Positions 45,382 through 55,901 of a stretch of DNA of 64,000 bases are shown one piece after another. The first letter of the stretch is position 1; the number at the start of each line of letters is the position of its first letter. This stretch comes from Streptomyces davaonensis JCM 4913 (GTDB taxonomy: Bacteria > Actinomycetota > Actinomycetes > Streptomycetales > Streptomycetaceae), in contig NC_020504.1 of NCBI RefSeq assembly GCF_000349325.1, forward strand, positions 2,266,053-2,330,052, read 5' to 3'. A program made the position numbers and the translations under genes. The notes under the pieces were generated by a model. The model was not told the DNA's origin and ran no database searches. It saw nothing but the letters and a program-made list of their open reading frames with translations.

Positions 45382-46017
45382 GTGACACGACCGCCGACCG
45401 CCGCACAACGGCGTGTGATCGACGCCGCCGACCCGGTCACCGGGCGGCTCAACGGTACGGAGACCCAGCTCGCGGCGCTGGTGAAGCGCGGGCTCGCCTT
45501 CCGCCACCCGCGTCCGCCGCACGCCCACTTCCTCACTCCGGCGGGCCATCGCATACGGGAGGCGGCGGGCGATCTCGATACGGCCGTGCCCGAGCCCGCC
45601 GCCACGACGACGACCGGAGTGTTCGCCGCGCGCATCGGCGGCGAGGAGGAGCCGCCGCCCGCCGGTCCAGGCCGGGTGCGTGAGGTGCGCAGCGCCTGGG
45701 AGGGCCTGGTGGAGCTGCGCCGGATGACCAATCCGGACGGGGCCACGGACCGGCCGTGCGGCTGGGAGCGTACGCATCTGGTGCAGGCCGCGGCCCTGGC
45801 GCTGGAGGCAGCCGGACATCCGCCCGCCGGGCCCGACGGCGACGGGTATCGGGTGCGCGCGACCCCGCAGCCGGAGGCTGTCGCCGTCCACGTGCCCGGT
45901 ACGGATGCGTTGCGCGGCTGCGCGGTGACCCTGGAGAAGGCGGGGTGGCAGGTGGGCGAGCACTCCGAGCCCCGAACACGTGAGCGCTATCTCCTGGCTT
46001 CTCCGCGACGGATGTAG
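45382..46017 (+). CDS. Conserved Streptomyces protein of unknown function
   Basis: A 211-residue soluble protein with no recognised domain. The first 70 residues (TAAQRRVIDAAD, LAALVKRGLAFRHP, FLTPAGHRIREAA) read like a winged-helix DNA- or protein-binding module; the rest is acidic, with a Pro/Glu linker. GTG 45382 has GGGAG eight bases upstream. It may form an operon with the thioesterase downstream. Confidence 0.6.
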   Translation: MTRPPTAAQRRVIDAADPVTGRLNGTETQLAALVKRGLAFRHPRPPHAHFLTPAGHRIREAAGDLDTAVPEPAATTTTGVFAARIGGEEEPPPAGPGRVREVRSAWEGLVELRRMTNPDGATDRPCGWERTHLVQAAALALEAAGHPPAGPDGDGYRVRATPQPEAVAVHVPGTDALRGCAVTLEKAGWQVGEHSEPRTRERYLLASPRRM

Positions 46018-46072
46018 AGGGCACATGTCAGGATCGGAGCGACCGAGAAGCATGGCACGCGAAAGGGAAGCC

Positions 46073-46495
46073 GTGACCGAGCCGTTTTCCGTACCGGTGA
46101 CCGTCCGTGGATACGAGACGGATGTGCAGGGGCACCTCAACCAGGCCGTCTACCTCAACTACGCGGAGCACGCACGCTGGTCGCTGCTGCGGGCCGCGGG
46201 TATCACCCAGGCCGGGCTGATCGGCAAGGGCGTGGGCCCGGTCGCCCTGGAGACGACGATCCGCTACCGGCGCGAACTGCTCGCCGGTGACGAGGTCGAG
46301 GTGACCTGCGCCTTCGACTGGAGCGGGGGCAAGACGTTCCGCATGGAGCAGACGATCCGCAAGGCGGACGGGACCGTGGCGGCCGAGATCACTGCGGTCG
46401 GCGGGCTGTTGGACCTCACGGCACGCAAGCTGATCGCCGATCCGCAGGACTACTTCAAGGAGTTGGCGACCGACCCGAGCCTGTTCGGGCTCTGA
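46073..46495 (+). CDS. Acyl-CoA thioesterase (4HBT hot-dog fold)
   Basis: A 140-residue hot-dog-fold thioesterase with the pattern VRGYETDVQGHLNQAVYLNYAEHARW, where the Asp and Asn-Tyr positions are those of the 4-hydroxybenzoyl-CoA thioesterase family. GTG 46073 was chosen for the GGGAAG in front and the normal family length; ATGs at 46025 and 46052 are possible. Its last 46 bases overlap the convergent histidine kinase gene. Substrate unknown. Confidence 0.82.
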   Translation: MTEPFSVPVTVRGYETDVQGHLNQAVYLNYAEHARWSLLRAAGITQAGLIGKGVGPVALETTIRYRRELLAGDEVEVTCAFDWSGGKTFRMEQTIRKADGTVAAEITAVGGLLDLTARKLIADPQDYFKELATDPSLFGL

Positions 46496-47784
46496 TCCGC
46501 CGTAATCGACGTATCCCCCGCGATCGACGTATCCCGCGGGAGTGTCACCGTCACCGTCAGGCCCCCGACCTCTCGGGGCACCGCGGACACCTCCCCGTGG
46601 TGGGCGTGGGCGATGGCCCGCACGATGGACAGGCCGAGGCCCGCGCCCTTGCCGGTGACCACCCGGTCGGCGCCCAGCCGCCGGAACGGCTCGAAGAGGA
46701 ACGGCACTTCGTACGGCGGCACCGGCGGCCCGGTGTTGCTGACCTCCAGCTCCACCCGTTCCGCGTCCGGTGCCCGGGTCACCACCCGGACCCAGCCGCC
46801 GTCGCCGCTGTTGTGCCGTACGCCGTTCTCGACGAGGTTGTGCACCAGCCGCTCCAGCAGCAGCGCGTCGCCGAGCGTGGTCGCCTCGGCGGACTCGTCG
46901 TGCACGGCGGTCCCGGCCAGGTCCGCCTCCGCCGCGCCCTGGTCCACCACATGGGCCACCACGTCCGCCAGGTCCACGGGCAGCCGCTCGGCGATCTCGT
47001 GCTCGGAGCGCGCGAGCAGCAGCAGACCGCTGATCAGCCGTTCGTGCCGGGCGTTGATCTCCAGCAGGTTCTCGCCGAGTTGCTGCACGTCCGCCGAGGC
47101 CGTGGGCCGGTGCATGGCCATCTCGACCAGGGCGCGGCCCAGGGTCAGGGGTGTGCGCAGTTCGTGCGAGGCGTTGGCGACGAAGCGGCGCTGCCCGTCG
47201 AAGGAGCGGTCGAGCCGTTCCACCATCGTGTCGAAGGTGTCGGCGAGATCCTTGACCTCGTCGTCGGGGCCGCGCAGCGCGATGCGTTCGTGCAGTCCGC
47301 GGTCTGCGGCGGGGGCGCCGGCGATCCGGCGCGCGGTGTCGGTGACCCGGTGCAGCGGCGCCAGGACCCGCCCGGCGAGCAGCCAGCCGAGCCCGGCCGC
47401 CGCGCAGCCGGCGACACCGAGCGCGATGCCGCCCTGGGTGAGCAGGGAGGTGGTGGCCTCGTCGCGCCAATGGTCGCGCTGCTTCTCCATCCACTGGTCC
47501 AGGTCGACGCCGGGCGGTGGGGTGGTCAGGCCGGGCCCTCCGCCGACCACCGTGCGGGCCTCCTCCTGAGGGGCGTCACTCGGGGACCGGGGCGCGTCGC
47601 TCGAGGACGGCGTGGGGTCCCCGGTCGGGTGCGTCCGGGACACCACCTTCGTGCTCGCGCCGCCCAGTTGCTGGCCGAGGAGCGCGTAGGTGACGCCGAG
47701 AAGAACCACACCACCGACCAGGAACAGGCCGCCGTAGGTCAGGGTGAGGCGGGCCCGCAGGGAGATACGGCGCGGGCGGCTCAC
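46450..47784 (-). CDS. Sensor histidine kinase
   Basis: A 444-residue membrane kinase. One TM helix (about 15-38), an extracellular loop rich in Ser/Pro/Thr (about 40-130), a second TM (about 135-157), a HAMP domain, the H-box NASHELRTPLTL, an N-box (LVHNLVENGVRHN) and the G-box GKGAGLGLSIVRAI. It phosphorylates the response regulator whose stop overlaps its GTG start (GTGA). The C-terminus runs past the ATPase core by 35 residues and overlaps the convergent thioesterase gene by 46 bases. Signal unknown; probably envelope or drug stress, given the exporter operon opposite. Confidence 0.9.
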   Translation of the reverse strand: MSRPRRISLRARLTLTYGGLFLVGGVVLLGVTYALLGQQLGGASTKVVSRTHPTGDPTPSSSDAPRSPSDAPQEEARTVVGGGPGLTTPPPGVDLDQWMEKQRDHWRDEATTSLLTQGGIALGVAGCAAAGLGWLLAGRVLAPLHRVTDTARRIAGAPAADRGLHERIALRGPDDEVKDLADTFDTMVERLDRSFDGQRRFVANASHELRTPLTLGRALVEMAMHRPTASADVQQLGENLLEINARHERLISGLLLLARSEHEIAERLPVDLADVVAHVVDQGAAEADLAGTAVHDESAEATTLGDALLLERLVHNLVENGVRHNSGDGGWVRVVTRAPDAERVELEVSNTGPPVPPYEVPFLFEPFRRLGADRVVTGKGAGLGLSIVRAIAHAHHGEVSAVPREVGGLTVTVTLPRDTSIAGDTSITADQSPNRLGSVANSLK

Positions 47785-48437
47785 GGGATGCGGTACCCGA
47801 CGCCGGTCACGGTCTGCACCACCGGTGGATCGCCCAGCTTGCGGCGGAGTTTGAGGACCGCGAGCCGGACCGCGCCGGTGAACGGGTCGGCGTTCTCGTC
47901 CCACGCCTTCTCCAGCAACTGTTCCGCCGAGACGGCGGCCCCGTCGGCCCGCAGCAGCTCCGCCAGCACGGCGAACTCCTTCTTGGACAGCGGGACATAG
48001 CGACTGTCCCGGAAGACCTCTCCGCGGGCCGGGTCGAGAGTGAGCCCGGCCCGGCACAGTACGGGCGGCGCGGCGGGCCGGGAGCGGCGGCCGAGCGCCA
48101 GGACGCGGGCGGCCAGTTCGGGGAAGGCGAAGGGCTTGACGAGATAGTCGTCGGCGCCGAGGGCGAGGCCGCGCACCCGGTCGGTGACCTCGGCGGCGGC
48201 GGTCAGCATCAGGACGCGGGTGGGGGACGCCGAGGCGACGACCGCGCGGCACACGTCGTCGCCGTGCACGACCGGCAGGTCCCGGTCCAGGACGACCACG
48301 TCGTAGTCGACGACACCGACCCGTTCCAGCGCGGCGGCGCCGTCGTACGCGAGGTCGACGGCATGGGCCTGGCCGCGCAGCCACTCGGCGACGGCGTCGG
48401 CCAGCATCGGTTCGTCCTCGACCACCAGGACCCGCAT
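47781..48437 (-). CDS. OmpR/PhoB-type response regulator
   Basis: A 218-residue two-domain regulator: receiver (acidic VEDEP, phospho-acceptor Asp in VVVLDRDLP, conserved Lys in LVKPFAF) and a winged-helix DNA-binding domain with LSKKEFAVLAELL and the ending TVTGVGYRIP. ATG 48437 is set by GGGGTGACC. Coupled to its kinase by a four-base overlap, and divergent from the lipoprotein/adaptor/ABC operon that it probably controls. Confidence 0.92.
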   Translation of the reverse strand: MRVLVVEDEPMLADAVAEWLRGQAHAVDLAYDGAAALERVGVVDYDVVVLDRDLPVVHGDDVCRAVVASASPTRVLMLTAAAEVTDRVRGLALGADDYLVKPFAFPELAARVLALGRRSRPAAPPVLCRAGLTLDPARGEVFRDSRYVPLSKKEFAVLAELLRADGAAVSAEQLLEKAWDENADPFTGAVRLAVLKLRRKLGDPPVVQTVTGVGYRIP

Positions 48438-48582
48438 CCAGGTCACCCCTTCCCTCGGCGCACAGGTTGCCGGAGCGTGCGTTTCCTGCGCGTAAGGCCG
48501 GGCTTGGAACGGGCTTGGAAACGGTGGGGAAACGGCCCGCCCGCTTCGCTTCGTGCCGGAGATCCCGACACGAGGAGACGAA

Positions 48583-49098
48583 GTGACCCGGACAAGGACC
48601 GGCGGTGCCCGCGCGGCGGCGCTGCTGCTGACGCTCGCGCTGGCCGTCGTCGGCTGCGGCTCGGACGGCGACAGCGACAGCGACAAGGCGGCGGATCTGG
48701 CTGCCGAGGCGAACGCCCAGGACGAGATGGCCGTGAAGTTCGCCGAATGCCTGGGCGAGCACGGGGTGAACGTGGAGACCGGTGAGGGCGGCGGCATCCG
48801 TATCACCGGGCAGGTGCCCAAGGAGAAGGTCGACGCGGCCATGGAGGCCTGCCGCGAGTACAGCCCCATGCAGAACGGGGGAAGCCCCGATCCGCAGGCC
48901 GAGGAGCGGATGCGGAAGATGGCGCAGTGCATGCGCGACAACGGCGTCGAGGACTTCCCCGACCCGGAGCCGGGCCGCGGCATCCAGCTCGACCGGGGTG
49001 TGGCGGAGGACCCGGATTTCGAGCAGGCGCAGAAGGAGTGCGACAAGTACGCCCCCTCGGGCAGCCGCCGGTCCACGGATACCCAGGGCGATGACTGA
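48583..49098 (+). CDS. Secreted lipoprotein of unknown function
   Basis: A 171-residue lipoprotein with a lipobox LAVVGCGS (Cys about 26) after a basic start, an acidic linker, and two conserved-looking repeats with Cys: FAECLGEHGVNV and AQCMRDNGVEDFPDP. This duplicated Cys/Met pattern is seen in actinobacterial lipoproteins next to ABC exporters; the role is unknown. GTG 48583 has GGAGA upstream. It is the first gene of an exporter operon and overlaps or abuts the adaptor gene. Confidence 0.8.
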   Translation: MTRTRTGGARAAALLLTLALAVVGCGSDGDSDSDKAADLAAEANAQDEMAVKFAECLGEHGVNVETGEGGGIRITGQVPKEKVDAAMEACREYSPMQNGGSPDPQAEERMRKMAQCMRDNGVEDFPDPEPGRGIQLDRGVAEDPDFEQAQKECDKYAPSGSRRSTDTQGDD

Positions 49099-49108
49099 GG
49101 CGATGAGC

Positions 49109-50271
49109 ATGACGGACGAGGAGACGCCCACCGAGGATTCGCCCGCTGGCGAGGCCCTTACCGGGCAGCCCGATCCCACCGAGGTGCCGGGCCCGCGCCG
49201 CCGACGCCGTGGACTGCGCCTGCTCACGGCGCTCGGCGTGCTCGCCGCCGTGGGCGGGGCCGCGGCCGCCGGAGCCGGGCTCCGGGACGACGGATCCGGT
49301 ACGGCGTCCGAGGAGCGGCGCCCGCCCGCCACCGCCGAGGTGACCCGACAGACGCTCCAGGACAGCCGTACCGAGGACGGCGAACTCGGCTACGGGAGCT
49401 CCACCACCGCGAGCAGCCGCGTCCCGGGCACGGTCACCCGGCTGCCGGACGCCGGGGAGCGGATCACCCGGGGCGAGGCGCTGTACCGCGTGGACGACGA
49501 GCCGGTGGTGCTGCTGTACGGCGCGGTCCCGGCGTACCGGGAGCTGAAGCCGGGCGCCGAGGGCCGGGACGTGGAGCAGTTGGAGCGCAACCTCAAGGCT
49601 CTCGGCCACGACGGCTTCACGGTGGACGACACCTACACGGAGGCCACCGCCGAGGCCGTACGGCAGTGGCAGGAGGACCTGGGCCTGGCGGAGACCGGGA
49701 CGGTGGCGCCGGGCCGGGTGGTGTTCGCGCCGGCCGCCGTACGGGTCGACGCCCTGGACACCGAGGAGGGCGCCGCCACCGCCCCGGGCCAGAAGATCCT
49801 GTCGTACACGGCGACCGCCCAGGCCGTCACCGTCGAACTCGACACCGCCGACCGGCGGTTGGCCGAGCCGGGCACGAAGGTGGGCGTGGAGCTGCCGGAC
49901 GGCACCCGCGTGGACGGCCGGGTCTCCGAGGTGATGACCGAGGTCGATCCCGGCAGCGGTGCCGCCGACGACGGCCCGACGACCGTGGTGAAGGTGATCG
50001 TCGCGCTGGACGGGACGAAGGCGCAGAAGGCGGCTGCCTCCTACGTACTGGCGTCGGTGGACGTGGAGTTCACGGCCGGGGAACGCGAGGACGTGCTGAC
50101 CGTTCCGGTCGCGGCGCTGGTGGCGCTGGACCGGGGCGGGTTCGGTGTGGAGGTGGTCGCGGCGGACGGCGGCACCTCGTACGTCCCTGTGGAGACGGGC
50201 CTGTTCGCGGACGGGCGGGTGGAGATCAGCGGTGACGGAATCGCGGCGGGTACGACGGTGGGGATGCCCGC

Positions 50272-50275
<4 letters not shown>
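49109..50275 (+). CDS. Peptidoglycan-binding / HlyD-type efflux adaptor
   Basis: A 388-residue membrane-anchored adaptor. A basic run and one N-terminal TM (about 36-58) are followed by an extracellular part containing a PG_binding_1-like motif ([20 protein letters not shown], then [10 protein letters not shown]) and a beta-barrel/lipoyl-like half typical of MacA/HlyD adaptors. It links the MacB-like ABC transporter to the cell wall. ATG 49109 has GAGG eight bases upstream; ATGs at 49091 and 49103 are alternatives that overlap the lipoprotein gene. Its stop overlaps the ATPase start. Confidence 0.88.
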
Positions 50276-50957
<682 letters not shown>

Positions 50958-50961
<4 letters not shown>

Positions 50962-52202
50962 CGGCGACGATCCCCGGCCCTACGACGCCGACGGTCCCGG
51001 CGCCCGAGGTGCTGCGCCCGGCCCGATTGCGTCCCGCCGACATGGTCCGGGTCGGCGCGGTCGGTCTGCGGACCCGTCCGCTGCGGGCCTTCCTCTCGGC
51101 GCTGGGCATCGCGATCGGGATCGCCGCGATGGTGGCCGTCGTCGGGATCTCGGCGTCCTCGCGGGCCGATCTGGACCGGGTGCTGGCGGCGCTCGGCACC
51201 AATCTGCTCACGGTCTCCCCCGGCTCCACGCTCACCGGCGGGCAGTCCCAACTGCCGTCCACCGCCGAGCGGATGGTGGCCGGGATCGAGGGGGTGGAGT
51301 CGGTGTCGGCGGTCGGCAAGGTGGCGGACGCGAAGGTGTACCGCACGGACCGGATACCCGAGGTCGAGACGAACGGTCTGTCCACCTACGCGGCCCGTAC
51401 GTCACTCCGCTCGGCCACCGGTGTGGAACTCGCCGACGGCGCCTGGCTGAACGCGGCCACCGCCCGCTACCCCGCCGTGGTGCTGGGTGCGGCGGCGGCC
51501 GACCGGCTGGGGGTGAGCCATGCGGGCGAGGACACCCGGGTACTGGTCGGCGGACGCTGGTTCACGGTCGTAGGGATCCTCGAACGCGCTGCCCTTGCAC
51601 CCGAGTTGGACTCGGCCGCCCTGATCGGCTGGCCGGTGGCGGAGCGGGAGCTGGGTTTCGACGGACGGGCGACGACCGTGTACACGCGCTCGGCGGAGCC
51701 GAGCGTGGAGTCGGTGCGGGAGGTGCTCGGGGCCACCGCCAACCCCCAGGCGCCGAGCGAGGTCGAGGTCTCCCGGCCCTCGGACGCACTGGTGGCGCAG
51801 CGCGCGGCGGGCGAGGCCTTCACCGGGCTGCTGCTGGGCCTGGGCGCGGTGGCGCTGCTGGTCGGCGGGGTGGGCGTGGCCAACACGATGGTGATCTCGG
51901 TACTGGAACGCCGCGCCGAGATCGGCCTGCGCCGCTCCCTGGGGGCGACACGCGGCCAGATCCGGGGCCAGTTCCTCGCCGAGTCCCTGCTGTTGTCAGC
52001 ACTCGGCGGGGCGGGTGGAGCCGTACTCGGCCTGGCGGTGACCGCCGGCTACGCCCTGTACCAGGGCTGGCCGACGGCCGTACCGGCCTGGGCGCTGGCG
52101 GGCGGCGTGGCGGCAACGCTGCTGATCGGCGGGTTGGCCGGGCTGTACCCGGCACTGCGCGCGGCCAGGCTGTCGCCGACGGAGGCGTTGGCGACACCGT
52201 GA
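50958..52202 (+). CDS. ABC transporter permease (MacB/FtsX type)
   Basis: A 414-residue permease with one TM near the N-terminus, a long extracellular MacB_PCD-like domain, and three TM helices in the C-terminal FtsX domain ([20 protein letters not shown], then [18 protein letters not shown], a signature of the family, and two later helices). It works with the ATPase and adaptor as an exporter or envelope mechanotransmitter. Last gene of the operon, converging on the HxlR gene with 15 bp between. Confidence 0.92.
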
Positions 52203-52217
52203 GCGGGTACGGGCGGT

Positions 52218-52619
52218 CTACACGTCAGCGAGTTCCGGCTCGTGTGCGGTGTCGTAGGCCGCCCGTGCCTCCGCGATGTACACCCGGTTGCGCTCCGCCC
52301 AGTCGGTCAGGCGTTGCAGGGTCTCGTGCAACTCGCGGGCCTGTGGGGTGAGTTCGTACTCCACCTTCGGCGGGACCGTCGGGTGCACGGTGCGGGTGAC
52401 GAGGCCGTCGCGCTCCAGGTTGCGCAGGGTGAGGGTGAGCATGCGGCGGCTGATGCCCTCGATGCCGCGCTCCAGTTCCGTGAAGCGGATGGGGCCGTGG
52501 GCGGCGGCGACCAGGATCTGCACGCTCCATTTTCCGGCGACCCTGTCAAGAACTTCCCGGACGGGGCAGGCGTGCGCGTTCACGACCTGCGGGGTAACAC
52601 CGGTGTTCCTCTGGGACAT
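52218..52619 (-). CDS. HxlR-family transcriptional regulator
   Basis: A 133-residue winged-helix protein with the HxlR features CPVREVLDRVAGKWSVQIL (with the redox-relevant Cys18) and ISRRMLTLTLRNLERDGLVTR. Divergent from the MFS pump, so it probably represses pump expression; HxlR members often sense aldehydes, quinones or other electrophiles through the N-terminal Cys. Length normal. Confidence 0.9.
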   Translation of the reverse strand: MSQRNTGVTPQVVNAHACPVREVLDRVAGKWSVQILVAAAHGPIRFTELERGIEGISRRMLTLTLRNLERDGLVTRTVHPTVPPKVEYELTPQARELHETLQRLTDWAERNRVYIAEARAAYDTAHEPELADV

Positions 52620-52647
52620 CGAACTGCCTCCTTACGCCGACCTCCAT

Positions 52648-52693
52648 GGTTCCGCACGATGTTCCCCGTTACAAGTCGTGCACCTTTGGAACC
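52648..52693. promoter_or_regulatory. Inverted-repeat operator in the HxlR/MFS divergent gap
   Basis: GGTTCC-GCACGA (52648-52659) is mirrored by TCGTGC (52676-52681) and GGAACC (52688-52693), with a six-base offset between the right half-elements. These arms lie in the middle of the 100-bp divergent gap and are a plausible binding site for the HxlR protein. Confidence 0.5.
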
Positions 52694-52719
52694 TGGAAGT
52701 ACACGGAGGCGATGCCGCC

Positions 52720-54162
52720 ATGACGGCCATCATCGGATCCCCCACGCGGGCGACGCAACGCACCTACTCCCGCTGGGCGTCCCTTGTCATCCTCTGCGCC
52801 GGGGCGCTGATGACCATCCTGGACGGCAACATCGTGACCGTGGCGATGCCGGCCATCCAGAGCGACCTCGGCTTCTCCCCGTCGGGTCTCGCCTGGGTCG
52901 TGAACGCCTATCTCATCCCGTTCGGCGGGCTGTTGCTGCTGGCGGGGCGGCTCGGCGATCTCGTGGGCCGCAAGCGGATGTTCACGGCGGGGCTCGCCGT
53001 GTTCACACTGGCCTCGGTGCTGTGCGGGGTGGCGACCTCCCCGGGCGTGCTGATCGCCGCGCGGGCGCTGCAAGGCGTCGGCGGCGCGATGACCACCGCC
53101 GTGGTGCTCGGGATGCTGGTGTCGCTGTTCCCCGAGCCGCGTGAACAGGCCCGCGCCATCGCGGTGTTCAGCGCGGTGGGGGCGGCCGGCGGGGCGCTCG
53201 GCACGTTTCTCGGCGGGGCGCTGACCCAGGCGCTCGACTGGCACTGGATCTTCCTGATCAACCTGCCCATCGGGGTGGTGGCGTGGGTGGCCGCGGTGCG
53301 GGTGCTGGACCGCGAGCCGGGCGCCGGACTCGGCAAGGGCGCGGACTATCCGGGGGCGGCCCTGGTGACGGGCGCGCTGATGCTGACGGTGTACGTCATC
53401 GTCGGCTCGGGCGAACGCGACCTGTCCACCACACTCTCGCTGGCCCTGCTCGCCGTCACCCTGTTCCTGGCCTTCACCCTCCGCCAGGCCCGCACCGCCC
53501 GACCGCTGCTGCGCCTGCGCCTGTTCGCCTCCCGTCTCCTCGCCGGGGCGAACGCCGTACAGATCCTGATGATCGCGACCATGTACGGCTTCCAGTTCAT
53601 CGGGGCGCTGTACCTCCAACGGGTCCTCGGCTACGGCGAGTTGCTCACCGGCACGGCCTTCCTGCCCGCGCCGGTGGTGATCGGCCTGCTGATGCTCGGC
53701 CTGTCGGCACGCACGATCGGACGGTACGGCGCCCACCGGGTGCTGCCGGCGGGTCTTGCCCTGATCACGGCGGGCATGGGCCTGCTGAGCCGGGCCCCGG
53801 CCGAGGGCTCGTACGCGCTGGACGTCCTCCCCGCGATGCTCCTGCTCTCGGTCGGCTTCGCGGCAGCGATGCCCGCACTGACGGGCCTGGCCATGTCCGG
53901 GGCACGCGAGGAGGACGCCGGCGCCGCGTCGGGACTGTTCAACACCACTCAGGTGGTGGGCGGTTCACTGGGTCTGGCGGTGCTCTCCGTACTGGCGGCC
54001 GGACGGACGGAACGGCTCCTCGGCGAGAGCACGGAGCTGGTGACGGCCACGGCAGAGGGATACCAACTCGCGTTCCGGGTCGCGACGGTCATCGCGGCGG
54101 CGGCGCTGGCCCTGGCGGCGGCGGTGCTCCGTCCCTCCCGCCCCGCCCGCTCCGCTACCTGA
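52720..54162 (+). CDS. MFS drug efflux transporter, DHA2 family (14 TM)
   Basis: A 480-residue membrane pump with the 14-helix layout of the EmrB/QacA (DHA2) family: N-terminal LDGNIVTVAMPAIQSDLG (motif D1), GRLGDLVGRKRMF (motif A) and a proline/glycine-rich motif C (GAAGGALGTFLGGAL). It exports hydrophobic compounds by proton antiport. ATG 52720 is preceded by GGAGG. Its stop overlaps the convergent SDR by eight bases. Regulated by the divergent HxlR gene. Confidence 0.92.
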   Translation: MTAIIGSPTRATQRTYSRWASLVILCAGALMTILDGNIVTVAMPAIQSDLGFSPSGLAWVVNAYLIPFGGLLLLAGRLGDLVGRKRMFTAGLAVFTLASVLCGVATSPGVLIAARALQGVGGAMTTAVVLGMLVSLFPEPREQARAIAVFSAVGAAGGALGTFLGGALTQALDWHWIFLINLPIGVVAWVAAVRVLDREPGAGLGKGADYPGAALVTGALMLTVYVIVGSGERDLSTTLSLALLAVTLFLAFTLRQARTARPLLRLRLFASRLLAGANAVQILMIATMYGFQFIGALYLQRVLGYGELLTGTAFLPAPVVIGLLMLGLSARTIGRYGAHRVLPAGLALITAGMGLLSRAPAEGSYALDVLPAMLLLSVGFAAAMPALTGLAMSGAREEDAGAASGLFNTTQVVGGSLGLAVLSVLAAGRTERLLGESTELVTATAEGYQLAFRVATVIAAAALALAAAVLRPSRPARSAT

Positions 54163-55000
54163 ACGCCTCCCTGTGGTCCTCGGCCCACTCCCGGTACGTC
54201 CGGGCCCTCCGGCCCAGCACTTGCCGTACATCGTCCGTGATCACGTCGTTGCGACCGGCGCGGACATAGGAAGTCCCGGCCAGCACGCCCCGCATGTAGG
54301 GCTCCGGCATTCCGGAACCCTGGAGGTGGGAGCGGACTTGGTCCGCGGTGAGGTCGAGGCTGCGCACCGGGCGACCCAGGACGTCCGCCAGGACAGTCGC
54401 CTGGTCCGGGGCCGTGATCGGCTCCGGGCCCGTCAGGGTGTACGTACGGCCCGCATGGCGGGGGTCCAGCAGAGCCGCCACCGCCACCTCCGCCACGTCC
54501 CGCGGGTCGACCACCCCCTGGCGGCCGTCACCCGTCAGGTTCGGCACCGGTTCCCCCGACCGGATGGGATCCGCCCAGCTCAGGGTGTTCGAGGCGAACG
54601 TCGACGGCCGCAGGACCGTCCAGTCGGCTCCACCGGCGCGCAGGGCCTCCTCTCCCGGGACGTGCCAGGTGCCGCCGGGTCCCACCTCGGGGTCGCCGGT
54701 CCCGATCGCCGAGAGCTTCACCAGCCGGGACACCCCGGCTGCCCGCGCACGGGAGATCAGGTCCACGTCGGGGCGGGTGTCCGGACCCAGCACGGCCACC
54801 AGGAAGGCGGCCTTGGCTCCGGCCAGCGCCGAGTCGACGGACTCCGGGTCGAGGAAGTCGCCCCGCACCACCTCCACCCCCGGTGGCGTGTCGAGCCGCG
54901 ACGGGTCCCGGGTCAGCGCCCGCACCTTCTCCCCGCGCGCCGCGAGCTGTCGTACCACTTCACTGCCGATGGTGCCCGTGGCACCGGTGACCAGGATCAT
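54155..55000 (-). CDS. NmrA-like NAD(P)-binding protein
   Basis: A 281-residue atypical SDR (NmrA/QOR2 type) with the Rossmann motif VTGATGTIGSEVV (about 4-16). The typical Tyr/Lys pair of classical SDRs is not visible. Such proteins act as quinone or redox sensors or as reductases. ATG 55000 was chosen; an open frame continues upstream but without a start near an SD. Divergent from the AraC gene and overlapping the MFS gene by eight bases at the 3' end. Confidence 0.88.
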   Translation of the reverse strand: MILVTGATGTIGSEVVRQLAARGEKVRALTRDPSRLDTPPGVEVVRGDFLDPESVDSALAGAKAAFLVAVLGPDTRPDVDLISRARAAGVSRLVKLSAIGTGDPEVGPGGTWHVPGEEALRAGGADWTVLRPSTFASNTLSWADPIRSGEPVPNLTGDGRQGVVDPRDVAEVAVAALLDPRHAGRTYTLTGPEPITAPDQATVLADVLGRPVRSLDLTADQVRSHLQGSGMPEPYMRGVLAGTSYVRAGRNDVITDDVRQVLGRRARTYREWAEDHREAFR

Positions 55001-55095
55001 GGGCACAGCGTGCCGGGACGCCCCGGCCCGGCTCTTGGAGATTCCGGCACGGTTCACCGGCCCGCTCGGGCCCGCCACCCGTCTACCGTGAGGAG

Positions 55096-55857
55096 GTGAC
55101 CCTCGAAACCGCCCTGCGGCCCTGGATCGACGGCATCGAGACCGGGCACGTCGACCCCCTGCCGCGCGAACCGTTCCCCCAGGTCCCCGACGCTGCCACC
55201 AAGTTGGTCGTCCGGGTCGAGGAAGGGGGCCGACGCCAGGTCCTGGTGGTCGGGCCGCGCACCCGTGCCTCGTACCACACCGGTGAACGACGCGCGTCCT
55301 GTGTGCAGGTGCGGCTGGCACCGGGCACCGGGCGGTCGCTGCTGGGAGTTCCCGCGGTCGACCTCGTGGGACGGGTGACCGCGTTGGAGCGGTTCTCCGC
55401 CGAAAGCGCCCGCCTCCTCGCCCGCGAGCTGCGGAACCTGGACCTGGCGGAGACGGTGGGCCACCTGGCCGCCGTGCTCCCCGCCCTCCTCTCCGACGCC
55501 ACCGACCCCGCCCGCACCGCGCTGCTGCGGGCGGGCGTCGAGGCCATGAAGGTCAGGGCCGGGCACGCCCCCGCCCAAGTGGGCGCCGTTGCCCGGGAAC
55601 TGGCCGTCAGTGAACGGCAGTTGCGCAACCTCTTCGCCGAGGGAGTCGGCGTCTCCCCCAAGCACTACGCCCGGATCGACCGGGTTCACCATGTCCTCGC
55701 GCACGCGGACACCGAGCCCTGGGCCGATCTGGCCACCGCGACCGGCTACTACGACCAGTCGCACATGACCACCGACTTCCGCGCCCTCATGGGAGTCCCA
55801 CCGCGCTCGTTCTTCACCGGCCTCCTCCCGCGCGCCACCCCCTGCCGGACGGGATGA
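55096..55857 (+). CDS. AraC-family transcriptional regulator
   Basis: A 253-residue regulator with an N-terminal DUF6597-like or cupin-type part and a C-terminal AraC double HTH: VGAVARELAVSERQLRNLFAEGVGVSPKHYARIDR and the second helix pair ATATGYYDQSHMTTDFRALMGVPPRSF. The GTG start directly abuts an AGGAG, so either the spacing is very short or the transcript is leaderless. Divergent from the NmrA-like gene, which it may control. Confidence 0.88.
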   Translation: MTLETALRPWIDGIETGHVDPLPREPFPQVPDAATKLVVRVEEGGRRQVLVVGPRTRASYHTGERRASCVQVRLAPGTGRSLLGVPAVDLVGRVTALERFSAESARLLARELRNLDLAETVGHLAAVLPALLSDATDPARTALLRAGVEAMKVRAGHAPAQVGAVARELAVSERQLRNLFAEGVGVSPKHYARIDRVHHVLAHADTEPWADLATATGYYDQSHMTTDFRALMGVPPRSFFTGLLPRATPCRTG

Positions 55858-55901
55858 AATCGGGTGCGGCCCTGGCCCCTCGCCTGAGAGGCTCATCTCC
55901 C